A stretch of DNA of 8,389 bases from CAYTLQ01 sp964438715 (GCA_964438715.1 CAYTLQ010000305.1:1-8389), one strand, 5' to 3'; positions 1-7,562 are shown, counted from the stretch's first letter. Program-made: numbers and translations. The notes: generated by a model not told the origin, from the sequence alone.

Positions 1-740
1 GCTCCCAATGTATTTGCCAATTCAATGACAAGATTAAAGTTCTCCCTCGTACCTAAACCATAACCACCTGCAACTATAATCGGTGCAGATTTCAAATTAA
101 CTTTATTTTCCTGCCGGTGCTGTTCAACTATTTTTACAATATCATCCAATGTATCGGGCTTATAGTCAATCCGCGTTATTTTACCATTTACCGGAGAATC
201 CAGTGGTTCCAACCGCATTACACCTTCCCGAACGGTTGCCATTTGTGTTGGAACTTCGGGTGATATAATGGTAGCGATGATATTACCCCCGAATGCAGGT
301 CTGATTTGTAAAAGCAGATTTTTGTAATCGGTCTTCAGGTATTTAATATCAGAAATCTGCAGATCTGTACAGTCAGCAGTAAGTCCGCTTTTTGTATGTG
401 ATGCCACCCGCGGGGCAAGATCACGACCGATAATTGTTGCACCAAAAAGAACTATTGCAGGGTGATGTCGGTCAATTAATTCATTTAATATTCTGCTGTA
501 CGGCATCGTTCTGTAATGTTCAAGAGCAGGATCGTCAGCTACAAGAACCTCGGAAGCCCCGTAATGGAAAGTTTCATTTGCTAATTCCAAGATATTATAC
601 CCCAACACAACTGCTTTCAATGAGCCGGCAAGTGTTTCCGCTAATTTTCTTCCCTTTGAGAGAAGTTCAAAACTTACATCTGCGGCTTTGCCGTTTCTTT
701 GTTCTATAAAAACCCAGACATCATTGTTTGATCTTTGCAT
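1..740 (-). CDS. etfA: Electron transfer flavoprotein alpha subunit (EtfA), 3' end outside window
   Basis: EtfA carries the catalytic FAD of the soluble EtfAB heterodimer, which passes electrons between acyl-CoA dehydrogenase-type flavoenzymes and the quinone pool or other carriers. The first 246 residues are present; the gene runs off the left edge. The N-terminal domain starts with NDVWVFIEQRNGK, followed by GATIIGRDLAPRVA (about 100-113), TADCTDLQI (121-129), RPAFGGNI (147-154) and QMATVREGVM (166-175). The C-terminal FAD domain begins with IVAGGYGLGTRENF (222-235) and is cut a few residues later. There is no N-terminal ferredoxin extension of the CarE type. The ATG has a strong ribosome-binding site and lies 10 nt after the etfB stop, so the two are almost certainly co-transcribed and translationally coupled. 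Family assignment is firm; the electron partner is not visible here. Confidence 0.95.
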   Translation of the reverse strand, partial: MQRSNNDVWVFIEQRNGKAADVSFELLSKGRKLAETLAGSLKAVVLGYNILELANETFHYGASEVLVADDPALEHYRTMPYSRILNELIDRHHPAIVLFGATIIGRDLAPRVASHTKSGLTADCTDLQISDIKYLKTDYKNLLLQIRPAFGGNIIATIISPEVPTQMATVREGVMRLEPLDSPVNGKITRIDYKPDTLDDIVKIVEQHRQENKVNLKSAPIIVAGGYGLGTRENFNLVIELANTLG

Positions 741-745
741 AGTTT

Positions 746-752
746 CCTTCCT
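746..752 (-). promoter_or_regulatory. Shine-Dalgarno of etfA overlapping the etfB stop codon
   Basis: On the minus strand AGGAAGG sits 5 nt before the etfA ATG and shares bases with the TAG stop of etfB (751-753). This supports the etfA start at 740 and translational coupling of the two subunits, which are needed in 1:1 ratio. Confidence 0.75.
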
Positions 753-1641
753 ATCCCAGTATATGATCGTTCATTAGGCAGTCAATCAGATATCCAATTC
801 CTGCTTTATCAGGGGTTATGAGTTCGTGTTTATTACTTCCCAGCACAACAGATTCTACTTTATGTACTTTCGTCGGTGAGCCGGCTATACCACATCGTTC
901 TGCATCCAATTTCAGATCATCCATCGTAAGTGTATTGATGTATAAATGCTTCTGCTGATATTCATCTTTTAATTGATCAATGTAGAGAAGCGAATTACCC
1001 TCAGTCATCTTTTCCAATTCCATGAGAGTTTTTGCATTTTTATACTGCATAACTCTCTTTGCCTTATAAGGTCGGGGGAATGCAGAATCTTTTAATACGG
1101 TTATCAGAACCGGCAGTGGAGATTCAAGAATTTCATATCCGCCTTCTATTTTTTTACGGATTTGTATAATCCCGTTTTTAATTGAAAGAATTTCCTGAAC
1201 ATAAGTTATCTGCGGTATATTGAGTTTTTCAGCGGTTTGAGGTCCGACTTGTGCCGTATCTCCGTCGATAGCTTGTCTTCCGGCAAAAATTATATCATAA
1301 CTCCCGATTTTCTTAATTGCTTCGGAGAGTACATAAGAAGTAGCAAGAGTATCTGCCCCTGCAAATTTTCTATCACTGATCAGATAAGCATCATCCGCAC
1401 CCATATAAAGACATTCCCTCAAAATATCCGATGCTCTTGGAGGACCCATTGTGATGACGGATACACTGCCACCATACCGGTCTTTCATTTGCAGAGCTAA
1501 TTCAAGGGCAACTCTGTCTTCATGATTAAAAATAGCAGGTAAGAGCGCTCTGTTTACCGTGCCATCTTCTTTCATTACCTGTCCTGATATATTTGCTGTA
1601 TCCGGAACTTGCTTCACCATTACAATACTATGGAATGACAT
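751..1641 (-). CDS. etfB: Electron transfer flavoprotein beta subunit (EtfB)
   Basis: EtfB is the AMP- or second-FAD-binding subunit of the ETF heterodimer. With the chosen ATG the protein has 296 residues, longer than the usual 250-265. It shows the family opening VMVKQVPDTANISG (about 7-20), the nucleotide-binding signature GRQAIDGDTAQVGP (121-134), the segment SPLPVLITVLKD (174-185) and GIAGSPTKV (251-259), then a C-terminal tail ending in LIDCLMNDHILG. The frame is open up to a TTG at 1689, but ATG 1641 puts VKQVPDT at residue 9, where the family has it, and an AGGAAAGAAG stretch lies upstream, somewhat distant. The DGDTAQVGP form resembles ETFs of anaerobes (clostridial type) rather than the mitochondrial DDDCNQTGQ form; that it bifurcates electrons is inference only. 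First gene of an etfB-etfA pair. Confidence 0.95.
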   Translation of the reverse strand: MSFHSIVMVKQVPDTANISGQVMKEDGTVNRALLPAIFNHEDRVALELALQMKDRYGGSVSVITMGPPRASDILRECLYMGADDAYLISDRKFAGADTLATSYVLSEAIKKIGSYDIIFAGRQAIDGDTAQVGPQTAEKLNIPQITYVQEILSIKNGIIQIRKKIEGGYEILESPLPVLITVLKDSAFPRPYKAKRVMQYKNAKTLMELEKMTEGNSLLYIDQLKDEYQQKHLYINTLTMDDLKLDAERCGIAGSPTKVHKVESVVLGSNKHELITPDKAGIGYLIDCLMNDHILG

Positions 1642-1869
1642 ATCACCGGGCTTCTTTCCTGAATTGTGAAATAAGTTAAACTTTGGCAAAAGTTATGCCT
1701 TAACAAATGATGAATATTTTGCCCGTTTTTTTGCAATTTTGGTAAAAAGTTACTCGATGGGCAATAATTTTCTCATAAATTAGAATAATTTTGTTGTTTT
1801 GATGCTAAAAAGCGGAAGAATAAATATTGAGTGAAGAATATGGATGAGTTCTTTTTTTGAGTTTTAGCC

Positions 1870-1899
1870 TTGACCTTAAGAGATAGGTTTTAATAAAAT
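1870..1899 (+). promoter_or_regulatory. Sigma-70-like promoter match inside the gene-free stretch
   Basis: TTGACC (1870-1875) and TAAAAT (1894-1899) each match the housekeeping consensus at 5 of 6 positions, with an 18-nt spacer. No plus-strand gene follows. About 10 nt downstream a weak hairpin (GGGTT 1912-1916 with AACCC 1930-1934) is followed by a short T run (1939-1943). In AT-rich DNA such matches arise by chance, and FCB bacteria may prefer other promoter sequences. Confidence 0.2.
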
Positions 1900-2098
1900 T
1901 TATTGAATGAGGGGTTCAGCTATAATCTTAACCCTAAATTTTTATTAAAATTACAAATAACCTTCTTGATTTCAGGTTTTTATTCTGTTCTCAGGTTGAA
2001 ACAGGTATTGCTGTGGGAAAGGTTTTTAATAAGTGAAGAACTCAAATGTATCATCATCCCAATTAATATCCGATGACTGTTCTTTAGAGTGTCAAAAT

Positions 2099-2123
2099 CA
2101 TATTAAACACCGGATTTAATATG
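2099..2123. repeat. Perfect 9-bp inverted repeat, 7-nt spacer
   Basis: CATATTAAA (2099-2107) and TTTAATATG (2115-2123) are exact reverse complements around the spacer CACCGGA. It lies in the gene-free stretch, about 235 nt beyond the stop of the minus-strand secreted-protein gene and about 460 nt upstream of etfB. It could be an operator for a dimeric regulator or an RNA hairpin. On the minus strand it is followed by a short ATTTTG run, which would make a poor terminator because the stem is AT-rich. Confidence 0.5.
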
Positions 2124-2357
2124 GTATCAATGTTACATGCGGGCTGTTTCTGTTTTTTTTGAACTGCTTAATGAGCATAAAAGCGAACAAAAAGAGACAA
2201 TGAACTTATTTTTTACATCAGCCTTATTCTTCCAGATATCTTATAGGATTGACCGTGTTCAGAATTTAAACCACTTTTTGAAATCATCCGGCATTGAAGT
2301 TCTTACATCATCAAGCTAAATAATTTAAATGATAATCATCTTATGAGTAAAGTGATT

Positions 2358-5249
2358 TTATTTTATAAGGTTCATTTTTCTTATCTCCTTGTGCGTGATA
2401 CCATTTTCGGTTACTGATAGTTCATAGAAATAAATACCGCTTGGTACAGCGCCTTGAAATTGGTTTTCCGAATTCCACACAACATTATGAGTCCCGGAAT
2501 GAAATTTTCCTTCAGCTAATTGAGCAATTATTTCTCCGAGCGGGTTATACACAACGAGTTTAATGTATGAATCACCGGTAAGAGTAAATGATATTGTAGT
2601 TGAAGGATTAAATGGATTCGGATAATTTTGAGAAAGAGTGAATTTAACTAAATTGTTTTGTATGGTCTCTTCTGCTCCTGTTATATTATTTACGAAGTAA
2701 GCCATTCCTGAAATACCTGCGACTCCGGTTTGCCCAATAATAGTTCCGGCGCCGGTTAATGTATTAATTTCGAAGTATTCATTTGCAACAGAAGAGGTAC
2801 CTTTAACTCCGAATAATTTTCCGGTTTCGTTAAAGTACATCGCATTAACACCTGTTCCAAAGCCGGTAAAACCGACTGTAGCAGTGTCTCCGGTTGAGAG
2901 ATTGACTTTTATTATTCTATCCTTTCCGGTACCTATAGCCTTAAATGCAGAAGCGAAGCACTCGTTTGTTAAAGTATTTATTGTAATTGAATTAATAGAA
3001 GTTTTTATTTTCGGTTTTGCTGTAAGCACACCGGTAATCAGATCACAAGTGAAAACATCCCCTCCCTTTGCTGCGAGAAATAATGTTCCTGAAGAATCGA
3101 ACACAACAAAATGTAATGTTTTTTCAGATATATTCATTAATTGGTATGCATCACCACCGGAAGCATTTATTCTGTAAATCTGTGTATCAAAATTTGAGTT
3201 TCGGATACCATACAATATCCCTGTCTTCGGGTGTACTGCAATTGAGGTAAAACCATTGGCGCCCGAATTACCTAATAGACTACCGTTTCCGGATACAGCA
3301 TTTATAACATAAATGTTTCCATTTATATCAGAAGCATAAACTGTTCGTTCATTAGCTTTGCTGATAATAAAGCCTCTTGCATCTAAAGGTATTCTATGTA
3401 TAATCACACCTGAAGAGTAAAAAACTACAGTATCAAGTACCAGCTGATGTTGCGTAGGTTCAAAAAAGATTTTGCGTGATAAAGTGTCGTATGTATTGAG
3501 AGTTATACCGGAAAATATTCCATCTGCGAATTTAAATTTTCCCGTCTGAGTAGTTATTGAATCCACAGTAAATGGCGTGGTCCCGAAATTTGCGATAGAA
3601 ACAGTGAGAGTGTCACTCCGGTAACCTACTTCAACCGGTTTAAATGAAAGAGATTTTGTTACCGGGTGTACAGAAGCTCCTGAAAAGGGAACCATGCGCA
3701 TCTCTCCGACCCATGTTCCCCATGTATTTTTACCAGCGGCAAATTCAGAAAGCATCCACGCATGAAGCGAGTTTTCAGGATCTAAGGCAATACCGAAATA
3801 GTCGCCCCATCTGTTTCTTCCTCCACCGTAATCTTTTACATAATTTGCTTTCCCGGCCATTAATTCACGCGTACCGTGAGGAAAGGTGCGGGAATTTAAT
3901 TTGCATGTAAAATATGCTCCGGCGTACTGTGAGAGACCGGACCTGCCAAAAGTAAATGCAACATTATTTAATTGATCCACTGTGAGAGCCGGATAGAAAT
4001 AATAAAACTGATTTGCACCAAAAAAGAACTCACCGACTTTTGTATTTGTAGAAGTATTTATTGATACATAATGTAATGCTGAGTACTGGGGATTTGTTGG
4101 ATTGCTCGTTGCATGAACTGCGTAGAGAATACCATCTCTGAAAACAGGCTCATTCGTTAACATAGCGCCATTTGTTTCAAGATCCATTGATCCTCCACCA
4201 AGCTGTTTGGCATTTGGAGGATATCCGAAGTATGTTGTTGGAATACGCACGCCTGTCAATTGAGGTGAGGTAATCGGGTTAGTAATTTTATAAAGCACGA
4301 AATAGTTTGCTCCACCGTAGGGTGAGTACAACAGATTATATGAATCGGAGGTCGTAAAGCTTATTGATGGCCTGATGTTAAAAACGATATCACTAAGGTT
4401 ACCCGGATCGGCAATCGCCCAAAAATCGGTGTACTGTACAGGACCTGCATTATTCAAAAGGAGCTGGGCTTTAGGGACAATTCTAATTTTTACACCGGTA
4501 AAATATCCGTCAAACGAAAACTGGTCGGAGGTAATGTAGAGTGCTTTATCATCAAAGCCAACGCCCTGATAATCACCCCAGGAATTGTTGTAAACCATTC
4601 CATCGAGGTGCGAAGGTAATGCCCAATTGTACCAGGTTCCTGTTGGAATTGAATCATCTGATACAGAAACAAGAAAATATCCTGTTCTTCTTCCATCGCT
4701 CTGATCGAGCCAGACCATAATCCACCTTTTAGCGTAATGGTCGTAAACTACCTTGGGATCGAATGGGTCCACACTGTTAAACAGACCTCTAAACCAGGAG
4801 GAGGCATTTATAAGTGCCAGAGAGTTTCCGTTTTTATCCCAAATAGCGAATGAGGAGTTAACTGTGCCAATAATATGCATAGGTCCCACGGCAATATGTG
4901 GATCGGGGGGTATAGAGTTTGTTTCATTAATTCCATTAAAATTTCTAAGCAACACTGCCGCATTTGTATCCGTAACAGTTCCTGAAAGAGAATGATCCTC
5001 AATATAAAATGGTATGCCGTCTCTTTCTTTTTCAATATTACGGGAGAGAAATAATTTATCAAACGGCATTAACTTCTGTCGCACGGGTCTCGGTTTAGGC
5101 GCAGGTAATTCAGATTGAAGAAATGAAGTTGTTGAGACAATTACCCCGCCGGATACATATCCTTCAGCAGGGCCTTGTGCCAATTGGGCAAATACTGCAG
5201 GAACCACCAACATTAAAGAGAGTATAAATACTTTAGACATTTTCACCAT
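2358..5249 (-). CDS. Large secreted beta-propeller protein with T9SS type A sorting domain
   Basis: A 963-residue exported protein of unknown function. A Sec signal peptide covers residues 1-21 (Lys3, Lys6, hydrophobic VFILSLMLVV, cleavage after VFA). Residues about 110-520 form a conserved secreted domain with PPDPHIAVGP (114-123), DPKVVYD (164-170), WGDYQGV (224-230) and RWGDYFGIALDP (480-491), rich in beta strands and Trp/Tyr and probably propeller-like. Residues about 530-628 resemble an ASH/choice-of-anchor-D Ig-like domain (NFGTTPFTVDSI, then IFFEPTQ). Residues about 632-852 hold blade-like repeats (TGILYGI, TGKLFGV). The C-terminus (about 870-963) is a T9SS sorting domain with NYPNPFNPSTTISF and SGIYFYEL, so the protein is expected to cross the outer membrane and be released or surface-attached. 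ATG 5249 gives the usual n-region; ATG 5240 is an alternative. No catalytic motif recognised. It follows the hydrolase gene by 47 nt in the same direction. Confidence 0.88.
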   Translation of the reverse strand: MVKMSKVFILSLMLVVPAVFAQLAQGPAEGYVSGGVIVSTTSFLQSELPAPKPRPVRQKLMPFDKLFLSRNIEKERDGIPFYIEDHSLSGTVTDTNAAVLLRNFNGINETNSIPPDPHIAVGPMHIIGTVNSSFAIWDKNGNSLALINASSWFRGLFNSVDPFDPKVVYDHYAKRWIMVWLDQSDGRRTGYFLVSVSDDSIPTGTWYNWALPSHLDGMVYNNSWGDYQGVGFDDKALYITSDQFSFDGYFTGVKIRIVPKAQLLLNNAGPVQYTDFWAIADPGNLSDIVFNIRPSISFTTSDSYNLLYSPYGGANYFVLYKITNPITSPQLTGVRIPTTYFGYPPNAKQLGGGSMDLETNGAMLTNEPVFRDGILYAVHATSNPTNPQYSALHYVSINTSTNTKVGEFFFGANQFYYFYPALTVDQLNNVAFTFGRSGLSQYAGAYFTCKLNSRTFPHGTRELMAGKANYVKDYGGGRNRWGDYFGIALDPENSLHAWMLSEFAAGKNTWGTWVGEMRMVPFSGASVHPVTKSLSFKPVEVGYRSDTLTVSIANFGTTPFTVDSITTQTGKFKFADGIFSGITLNTYDTLSRKIFFEPTQHQLVLDTVVFYSSGVIIHRIPLDARGFIISKANERTVYASDINGNIYVINAVSGNGSLLGNSGANGFTSIAVHPKTGILYGIRNSNFDTQIYRINASGGDAYQLMNISEKTLHFVVFDSSGTLFLAAKGGDVFTCDLITGVLTAKPKIKTSINSITINTLTNECFASAFKAIGTGKDRIIKVNLSTGDTATVGFTGFGTGVNAMYFNETGKLFGVKGTSSVANEYFEINTLTGAGTIIGQTGVAGISGMAYFVNNITGAEETIQNNLVKFTLSQNYPNPFNPSTTISFTLTGDSYIKLVVYNPLGEIIAQLAEGKFHSGTHNVVWNSENQFQGAVPSGIYFYELSVTENGITHKEIRKMNLIK

Positions 5250-5296
5250 TGTTTTAATGACTGTTAACTTAATAAAATTGTTTCACGAGGAATTTT

Positions 5297-6295
5297 TTAA
5301 TTTCGTTTCAGAATATTGATAATTATATTATTTATAGTTTCTTTCTCAATATCTTCGAGTAAATTATGTCCGAAAGATTCAAAAATATGTTTTGTATATG
5401 GAATAGAAAAGGAATTAAAATCCTTTAAGATGTCATCAATATCAATAGTATTGTCCTTACCTCCGAACAAAATATCTAACGATTTGAACCGCAGATTTTT
5501 ATAGTCCAGAGTTTCCTGTAACTGCCACATTGCTTTTACCGATTCTATCGGAACAGATGTATAGACAAACCGGGCATCTTGTTGAATTTGTTCAAATTCT
5601 TTTCGGTTATTTTTTTTCACTGTCGGATTTAACACAGCATAAAACTTTGAAATTACCGGTAACAATAAGAGAGTTTTAAAGAATGCATGTCCCGGCTTTT
5701 CTTTAAGGTAGGGAGCAGTAATGATAAGCTTATTAACAACCCTGTATTGAGCAACAATTAAAGCCAAAAGACCTCCCATCGAATGTCCTACAACATTTAC
5801 ACATTCCGATTTAGAAGCAAGCAGGTCGTAAGCGTTCAGTACATCACGCACCCAGTCCATGGGTCTTACATTTTTCAGTAAAAGCAAATCATCAATGCCA
5901 AATCCGGTGAGCATAGGGGCATAATAACAAATGCCCTCTTTTTCAAGTTTGGGAGTAAGAAAACGGAACTCTCTTGTAGATGCGCTGAATCCGTGGATTA
6001 ACAAAGTGGATTCTGTGATTTTATCGCGTGGATCAAAAATAAGCGGTGCGGTTTCACGAAACATTCCGCTGTGATACTCATGTGAAAATGCGGTTAATCC
6101 TCTTGTTGATGTCATTACTTTATAACTCTCGATAGCTTTTATAGCCAGAATAACAATCCCGAAAATCAGGAGAGCCGCAAGAAGATCGAATTCGTTGATA
6201 ACATGTGCAATAAATAGTATAAGCAACACTACCAACAGGGCAATATATATTATATTTTTAAATAGTACTTTTTTTACTGTTGACGAATACTTCAT
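5297..6295 (-). CDS. Membrane-anchored alpha/beta hydrolase (serine esterase/lipase-like)
   Basis: A 332-residue protein with two predicted N-terminal membrane helices (about 13-32 and 37-55) and a cytoplasmic or periplasmic alpha/beta-hydrolase domain. Visible elements are the oxyanion loop LLIHGFSAS (98-106), the nucleophile elbow GHSMGG (170-175, Ser172), an acid in FGGKDNTID (Asp281) and the histidine in SFGHNLLED (His310), so the catalytic triad is complete. Overall form is closest to the monoacylglycerol lipase/carboxylesterase and serine aminopeptidase S33-like families; the substrate cannot be read from the sequence. The double membrane anchor is not typical of soluble Est30-type enzymes and points to action near the membrane, perhaps on lipid esters (inference). 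Start ATG 6295 is the only one before the first helix; its ribosome-binding site is weak. It may be co-transcribed with the downstream secreted-protein gene (47 nt gap, no terminator). Confidence 0.9.
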   Translation of the reverse strand: MKYSSTVKKVLFKNIIYIALLVVLLILFIAHVINEFDLLAALLIFGIVILAIKAIESYKVMTSTRGLTAFSHEYHSGMFRETAPLIFDPRDKITESTLLIHGFSASTREFRFLTPKLEKEGICYYAPMLTGFGIDDLLLLKNVRPMDWVRDVLNAYDLLASKSECVNVVGHSMGGLLALIVAQYRVVNKLIITAPYLKEKPGHAFFKTLLLLPVISKFYAVLNPTVKKNNRKEFEQIQQDARFVYTSVPIESVKAMWQLQETLDYKNLRFKSLDILFGGKDNTIDIDDILKDFNSFSIPYTKHIFESFGHNLLEDIEKETINNIIINILKRN

Positions 6296-6308
6296 AATTA
6301 CATTACAT
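6280..6308 (+). promoter_or_regulatory. Weak candidate promoter of the phosphodiesterase gene, inside the hydrolase start region
   Basis: TTGACG (6280-6285, 5 of 6 matches) and TTACAT (6303-6308, 3 of 6) are 17 nt apart. The predicted transcript start would be at or just before the ATG at 6316, giving a nearly leaderless mRNA. The -35 part lies inside the first codons of the oppositely oriented hydrolase gene. Only 20 nt separate the two start codons, so a promoter overlapping coding sequence is required whether or not this match is the right one. Confidence 0.22.
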
Positions 6309-6315
6309 CCGGAAA

Positions 6316-7188
6316 ATGATAACAGCCGAAATCCGAAAAAAACTTATTTCACACCGGTTGCGTGGTTTTGACAAAAATGATACTACAAAAAGCGGACTTC
6401 TCAAGGCGCTTTCAGTCGGAATACCAGCCCTTGAGGTTGATACCCGACTTACAGCGGACGATGAAATTGTATTATACCACGACGCCCGGCTGAATGAACA
6501 CTTTTTATCGAATGATTATATCAGCAATTTACGACTAATGGAACTAAAACAAATACATTATACAAAAAATTCAATTGATAGAATACTCACACTTCGAGAG
6601 CTGGTGTCATATCTGGATACGGTTGAAATGCCGCCCCACATTTATCTTGATATTAAAGAATTCGGCGCTGAAGAAGCTATGGTAAAGTTACTTGATAGAC
6701 AAATACAAAATAATAAAGTAACAATTATTTCGTGGCTGCCTGAGACGCTATTTAAAGTGCATGAAATTAATCCACATATACCGCTTTGTTTCAGTTATAT
6801 TCCATTCCGGTATCCTACGCTATTCCCTGCTGTCCGATTATTTAGGGGAATCATTGAGAACAACCGATGGAGAAATCCCGAACGGAAACGATATTTTTTT
6901 CTTGATCAATATAATAGCCCTGATACATCAGGAATTCGTCCGGGAGACGATGTTGAACACTATGTTAGTTCAGGTATATCGGGTAAAATGGCTGAGGTAC
7001 TTTCAAAATCAGGTGGATTCGTTTGCATTCATTATACGCTTTCTCAAACCGAATATTGTGCTGAATTAAAAAAGAATAGCATAGGAACAATCTTGTATTC
7101 AATTAATGATGAGAAGTTGTTAAACTATTACATACAGCATAGTAACCCTGACTATATACTTACCGATAACGCAAATCTCTTTCAATGA
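6316..7188 (+). CDS. Glycerophosphodiester phosphodiesterase family protein (divergent GDPD)
   Basis: GDPD enzymes hydrolyse glycerophosphodiesters from phospholipid turnover to glycerol-3-phosphate and an alcohol, using a TIM barrel. The 290-residue protein keeps the core: ISHR at the start (His13, Arg14), ALEVDTRL (38-45; Glu40, Asp42 as metal ligands), LYHDARL (53-59; second histidine His55), YLDIKEF (110-116, Lys114) and a terminal segment resembling the family's WTvnd...DgiiTD part (YSINDE, then PDYILTDN). Deviations: the usual HRG...ENT is HRLRG...NDT, and the glutamate of the LEIK motif is Asp112. Residues about 160-230 are an atypical, Arg/Phe/Tyr-rich middle. No signal peptide, so probably cytoplasmic. 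ATG 6316 is the only start before His13; GGAAA is too close to be a good ribosome-binding site. Divergent from the hydrolase, convergent with the DUF190 gene (24 nt between stops). Whether it is a true GDPD or acts on another phosphodiester is open. Confidence 0.87.
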   Translation: MITAEIRKKLISHRLRGFDKNDTTKSGLLKALSVGIPALEVDTRLTADDEIVLYHDARLNEHFLSNDYISNLRLMELKQIHYTKNSIDRILTLRELVSYLDTVEMPPHIYLDIKEFGAEEAMVKLLDRQIQNNKVTIISWLPETLFKVHEINPHIPLCFSYIPFRYPTLFPAVRLFRGIIENNRWRNPERKRYFFLDQYNSPDTSGIRPGDDVEHYVSSGISGKMAEVLSKSGGFVCIHYTLSQTEYCAELKKNSIGTILYSINDEKLLNYYIQHSNPDYILTDNANLFQ

Positions 7189-7212
7189 TTTGTTTATTAG
7201 CTTACTTTACTA

Positions 7213-7557
7213 TCATATTCCCGGTGTGATTGTAATCTCGGTATTCTGAACATAGATAATCCCCCTGCATTTTGAGGCGTCAAAAAGTTCTTTTAACAGA
7301 GGTACAAATTTATTTATGTTGGAAGCGTTATCAATAATTTCAATTATTACCGGAAGATCCAAACTTAGTTCCAGAATCTTATTTGTATGAATCACCGCCG
7401 ATTTGCCATATCCCATTATTCCACGATAAACTGTTGCACCCGCCAACCCTTGATTTTTTGCTTCCCATACAATTTTTTCATAGAGTGGGGTATGATGATA
7501 TTTCTCATTTTCGTTAAGAATCACTTTTAATACTCGTGGATCATCAATAGTATGCAT
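7213..7557 (-). CDS. DUF190 family PII-like protein, neighbour of fluoride channel
   Basis: A 114-residue cytosolic protein of the DUF190 family, small ferredoxin-like folds related to PII signalling proteins and often encoded next to crcB. Diagnostic stretches are YHHTPLYEKIV (20-30), GLAGATVYRGIMGYG (37-51) and DLPVIIEIID (67-76). Its molecular role is not established; a nucleotide- or ion-sensing partner of the channel is a reasonable guess by analogy with PII (inference). A GTG at 7566 overlaps the crcB stop, but the ATG at 7557 has GAGGTG exactly 6 nt upstream, so I chose it. Last gene of the fumC-crcB-DUF190 run on the minus strand; it converges with the phosphodiesterase gene with no visible terminator in the 24-nt gap. 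Confidence 0.92.
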   Translation of the reverse strand: MHTIDDPRVLKVILNENEKYHHTPLYEKIVWEAKNQGLAGATVYRGIMGYGKSAVIHTNKILELSLDLPVIIEIIDNASNINKFVPLLKELFDASKCRGIIYVQNTEITITPGI

Positions 7558-7562
7558 AGTAT

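Larger units (their letters stand above)
1642..2357. other. AT-rich gene-free stretch between etfB and the secreted-protein gene
   Basis: About 0.7 kb without a supportable gene. Both flanking genes are on the minus strand, so this is the 3' side of the secreted-protein gene and the 5' side of etfBA. A 60-codon plus-strand frame at 2137-2319 has no ribosome-binding site and a low-complexity composition; minus-strand frames are short and broken by stops. An etfBA promoter should lie here on the minus strand. The best candidate I see is weak: TTGCCC (1759-1764) and CAAAAT (1736-1741), 17 nt apart. No GC-rich intrinsic terminator follows the secreted-protein stop. A perfect inverted repeat and a plus-strand promoter-like sequence are listed separately. 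Confidence 0.6.

Noticed and set aside
1642..1689. Longer EtfB starting at TTG 1689
   Set aside because: It would add 16 residues ahead of the conserved VKQVPDT motif. ATG 1641 gives the normal spacing.
1960..2300. Remnant of a decayed gene on the minus strand
   Set aside because: Short coding-like pieces exist (such as MPDDFKKWFKF and SSDINWDDDTFEFFTY before stops), but they are unconnected and match no family I recognise.
2137..2319. 60-codon plus-strand open frame in the gene-free stretch
   Set aside because: No ribosome-binding site, no recognisable family, low-complexity Phe/Ser-rich content, and short length expected by chance.
2323..2341. Fur-box-like sequence with core GATAATCAT
   Set aside because: Only the central nine bases fit the 19-bp consensus; the outer parts match poorly (about 13 of 19 in all) and no gene starts downstream on either strand.
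4490..5062. Additional open frames overlapping the secreted-protein gene
   Set aside because: They lie wholly inside a well-supported gene in other frames and show no family features.
7189..7212. Bidirectional terminator between the convergent GDPD and DUF190 genes
   Set aside because: The 24-nt gap has no inverted repeat.
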